Shown here one piece after another: positions 61,775 to 64,000 of a DNA stretch of 64,000 nucleotides. This stretch comes from Sindora glabra (taxonomy: Eukaryota; Streptophyta; Magnoliopsida; Fabales; Fabaceae). Within the stretch, counting starts at the first letter, position 1. Each line of letters starts with the position of its first letter. The stretch is taken from positions 73,971,317 through 74,035,316 of the forward strand of contig CM035233.1 of assembly GCA_020226215.1 (NCBI GenBank). Reading direction: 5' to 3'. The notes beneath the pieces are model-generated. The model searched no databases and had not been told where the DNA came from. It was given only the letters and a program-made list of their open reading frames with translations. Both the position numbers and the translations under genes were made by a program.

Positions 61775-64000
61775 GTAACATATTATTCTTTGATAATTTT
61801 ATTATTAAAAAAATTGTTATGGCATTATTGGATATTAAAAGAATTAGGGAGTAAAAGTTCAATGTAAGATTTGAATGAATTTGAATTAATAAAAATGAGG
61901 TCAAAATTGATAAAATGACAATAAAATAATAAAAATTTAAAAATTCATTGAAAAAGACTTGTTTTCACCAATCAAAGTGGGCAAAAGCATTTAGCCTTTC
62001 ACAGGCACGTAAATATTGAAAAGTTACATGGAATTAGTATAAAATTTGCCTAAATCGGATAATTAAGCGCAAAGTTATGATTAAAGTTTTGAACTTAATT
62101 TACATATTTTTGATCAGGTAGACTCCACTAAAATTAAATTTTCTTATTTTCTATTGAAATATCATTGGAAGATAAATGAAAATAAGTGATCATATATGAA
62201 AATTAGTTAACTAATTATGGAGTTATGCCTTTCCGAAGTTCGTGATTTACAATCATATTCTCATTGTTAAAAAAAGGTATTTTGAAAATATAATAATAAT
62301 AATTCATAAAACTAACACCTATTTGAAATAAAAATCAGTATTAATACTTTTTTTAAAAGAAATTTAGGAAGTGACACTATAATGTAATTTAATATTTTTT
62401 AAAAAGTTAACTAAACTGATATAGTTAAAATAAATTATATGCTAAAAAAAACTTTCCTCAAAATTTAGAAATAACTTTGAATTAGAATATCTTGATTCTT
62501 TTTCAATTTTTTTAGAGAATTTATCATTGAACTGTCTAAGCTTAAGAGTAGCTTAACATAGTGAAAAAGTAAGATCAACAAATATTATCATTAGGCTTGA
62601 TTCAAAAATAATAATTTCAATTTTTATAAAAGTTTAAAACGATGATTAAAGTTCATGTATTATTTTTGTCATTCAATTAAAATTTATAGGGGCATGTTGT
62701 ATTTTTCCTAATGTATAATTACCTAAAATTTTATTAATTATATTTTATGATATTTCATACTTATTTAATTATTATTTATAATAGAAATATAATGTCTCAA
62801 AATCTAATTAATTATAATTTATGATATTGTATAATTATTTACATACATATTTTGATACATTTATAGTTTACAATAAGAATATAATTAATAAAAAATGAAT
62901 TAATTACACTTTATAATATTATATATTTAGTTATTTGCTTGCTTATATTTTATTTAATTATTTGTACTAAATTGATGATATTATATATTTATTTATTTAC
63001 TTATTTAATTATTATTTAAAATATGAAATATAATCATTTATCAAAGGAATGAATTATAAATTAATAAAAAATAATAAATTTGAAAAAAATTGGAAAGCTA
63101 ACAACTTATAAACTATAAATTACCTAATGCAATTTACTTAATCAAAATTTATTCTTTTATAAGTTAGTGTGTGAAATATTTATGAAGGATAATTTATAAC
63201 TTATTATCTTATAAGTTAGATTATTTATTATGTAAAATAAAGTTTAAGGCTTTGTTTAACACCACTATCTAGTAAGTTAATTGATTATCCTAGAAATGTC
63301 TAGTAAAATTAACTATTAAATTAGTTAAAAATATAAAATGACATAAAAATATATTAATATAAATAGATATATCAATCAAATTAATTTATATTTATTTTGA
63401 GATAAAATTATATTAATGTAATCAAAATATTCAAAATAAGAATATAATTGTCTAAAATTTATTTAATTAAGTTAATAACATTACATATTATTTATTTATT
63501 ATTTAAATAATAATACATTGATTTAAAATTTAATTAATTATATTATGTGACATCATATATTTACATATTTGCTTACTTTTTGTTTATTTATATTAAATTA
63601 ATAAAAATATGTTAAATATTTATTTTATGTAATTAGAATATAGATTATCATTTAATTAAAAGAAGAGGAGTAAATTTGAAAAATTTTTAAAAAATAACTA
63701 AATTCTAAATTGCAAGTTATTTTATGAAACTTATCAAACTAAAGTTCATGGCACCATTTTGTAAAATAAATAAGTTAATTTATAATTTATTGATTTAATT
63801 AATAAGTTAAAAGTTAAACTCTAGAAATATTTTAGGTAATAATTTATTTGAAAATTAAGTTCTAATTTAATAAATTATCTTCAATAATTTATAACTTATA
63901 AACTACTATTATTTTTATTAATTTATTATATAAACCCTTCATAATATAAACCTAAATGTTATTTTTAATAATGTGTTTCTATCTTCAGCCCTCTTCTTAT
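61775..64000. other. AT-rich spacer with MITE-like text
   Basis: The first 40 bases continue the tandem array. No gene is supported. The stretches 63090-63260 and 63700-63950 share ACTTATAAACTA/TAGTTTATAAGT-like words in both directions and may be MITE remnants, but no clear ends were found. Confidence 0.4.

Noticed and set aside
1..64000. CRISPR arrays, bacterial operons, riboswitches
   Set aside because: The window is plant nuclear DNA; no regular short repeats with unique spacers and no such regulatory structures were seen.

Overview
The window is nuclear DNA of a flowering plant, most likely a core eudicot. It is very AT-rich, its genes have GT-AG introns, and it carries plant-type genes (ATG18a-like PROPPIN, kelch-type acyl-CoA-binding protein, SRC2-like C2 protein, H2A.W-like histone) among layers of decayed transposable elements. 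I cannot name the species. All calls come from reading and hand-splicing the sequence; no similarity search was run.

Four intact genes are visible. (1) 6496-7091 (+) is a two-exon histone H2A with a C-terminal SPKK-type tail. (2) 12905-15355 (-) is a four-exon PROPPIN, ATG18a-like, 404 aa when spliced. (3) 17574-18392 (-) is a single-exon SRC2-like C2 protein, 272 aa. (4) 41453-48200 (-) is an 18-exon acyl-CoA-binding protein with kelch repeats and a coiled coil, 671 aa, ACBP4/5 class. In both multi-intron genes the exon lengths add up to a whole open frame. The four genes have unrelated roles (chromatin, autophagy, calcium/stress membrane binding, lipid binding) and do not form a pathway cluster.

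The rest is mostly transposon debris. 1-2148, 34740-36854 and 58581-61774 are three related long LTRs, apparently solo. 5814-6122 is a Tourist-like MITE upstream of the histone gene. 7987-9955 is a long-TIR element holding a smaller TIR element and a GC-richer, organelle-like segment. 16530-16711 is a tRNA-derived SINE with a perfect 16-bp target duplication. About 19120-23600 is a dead hAT element whose transposase ends in a still-open dimerisation region. 24380-30700 is a nest in which one Ty1-copia element (LTRs 25527-26093 and 29776-30331) sits inside the reverse transcriptase frame of an older copia element.

The right third adds two gene-capturing DNA transposons. 48509-50560 has 150-bp TIRs, a perfect 8-bp TSD and a leucine-rich-repeat fragment of a resistance-gene type. 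53360-56149 is a Pack-MULE with a 9-bp TSD and an intron-containing fragment of a PDR/ABCG transporter. Next comes a tandem array (57160-58580, local period about 147 bp) whose units carry a dyad motif; one of the long LTRs is inserted at the end of it. I found no clearly undescribed biological system. The most unusual items are the two capture elements, the scrambled copia element, the dyad-bearing array and the organelle-like insert.
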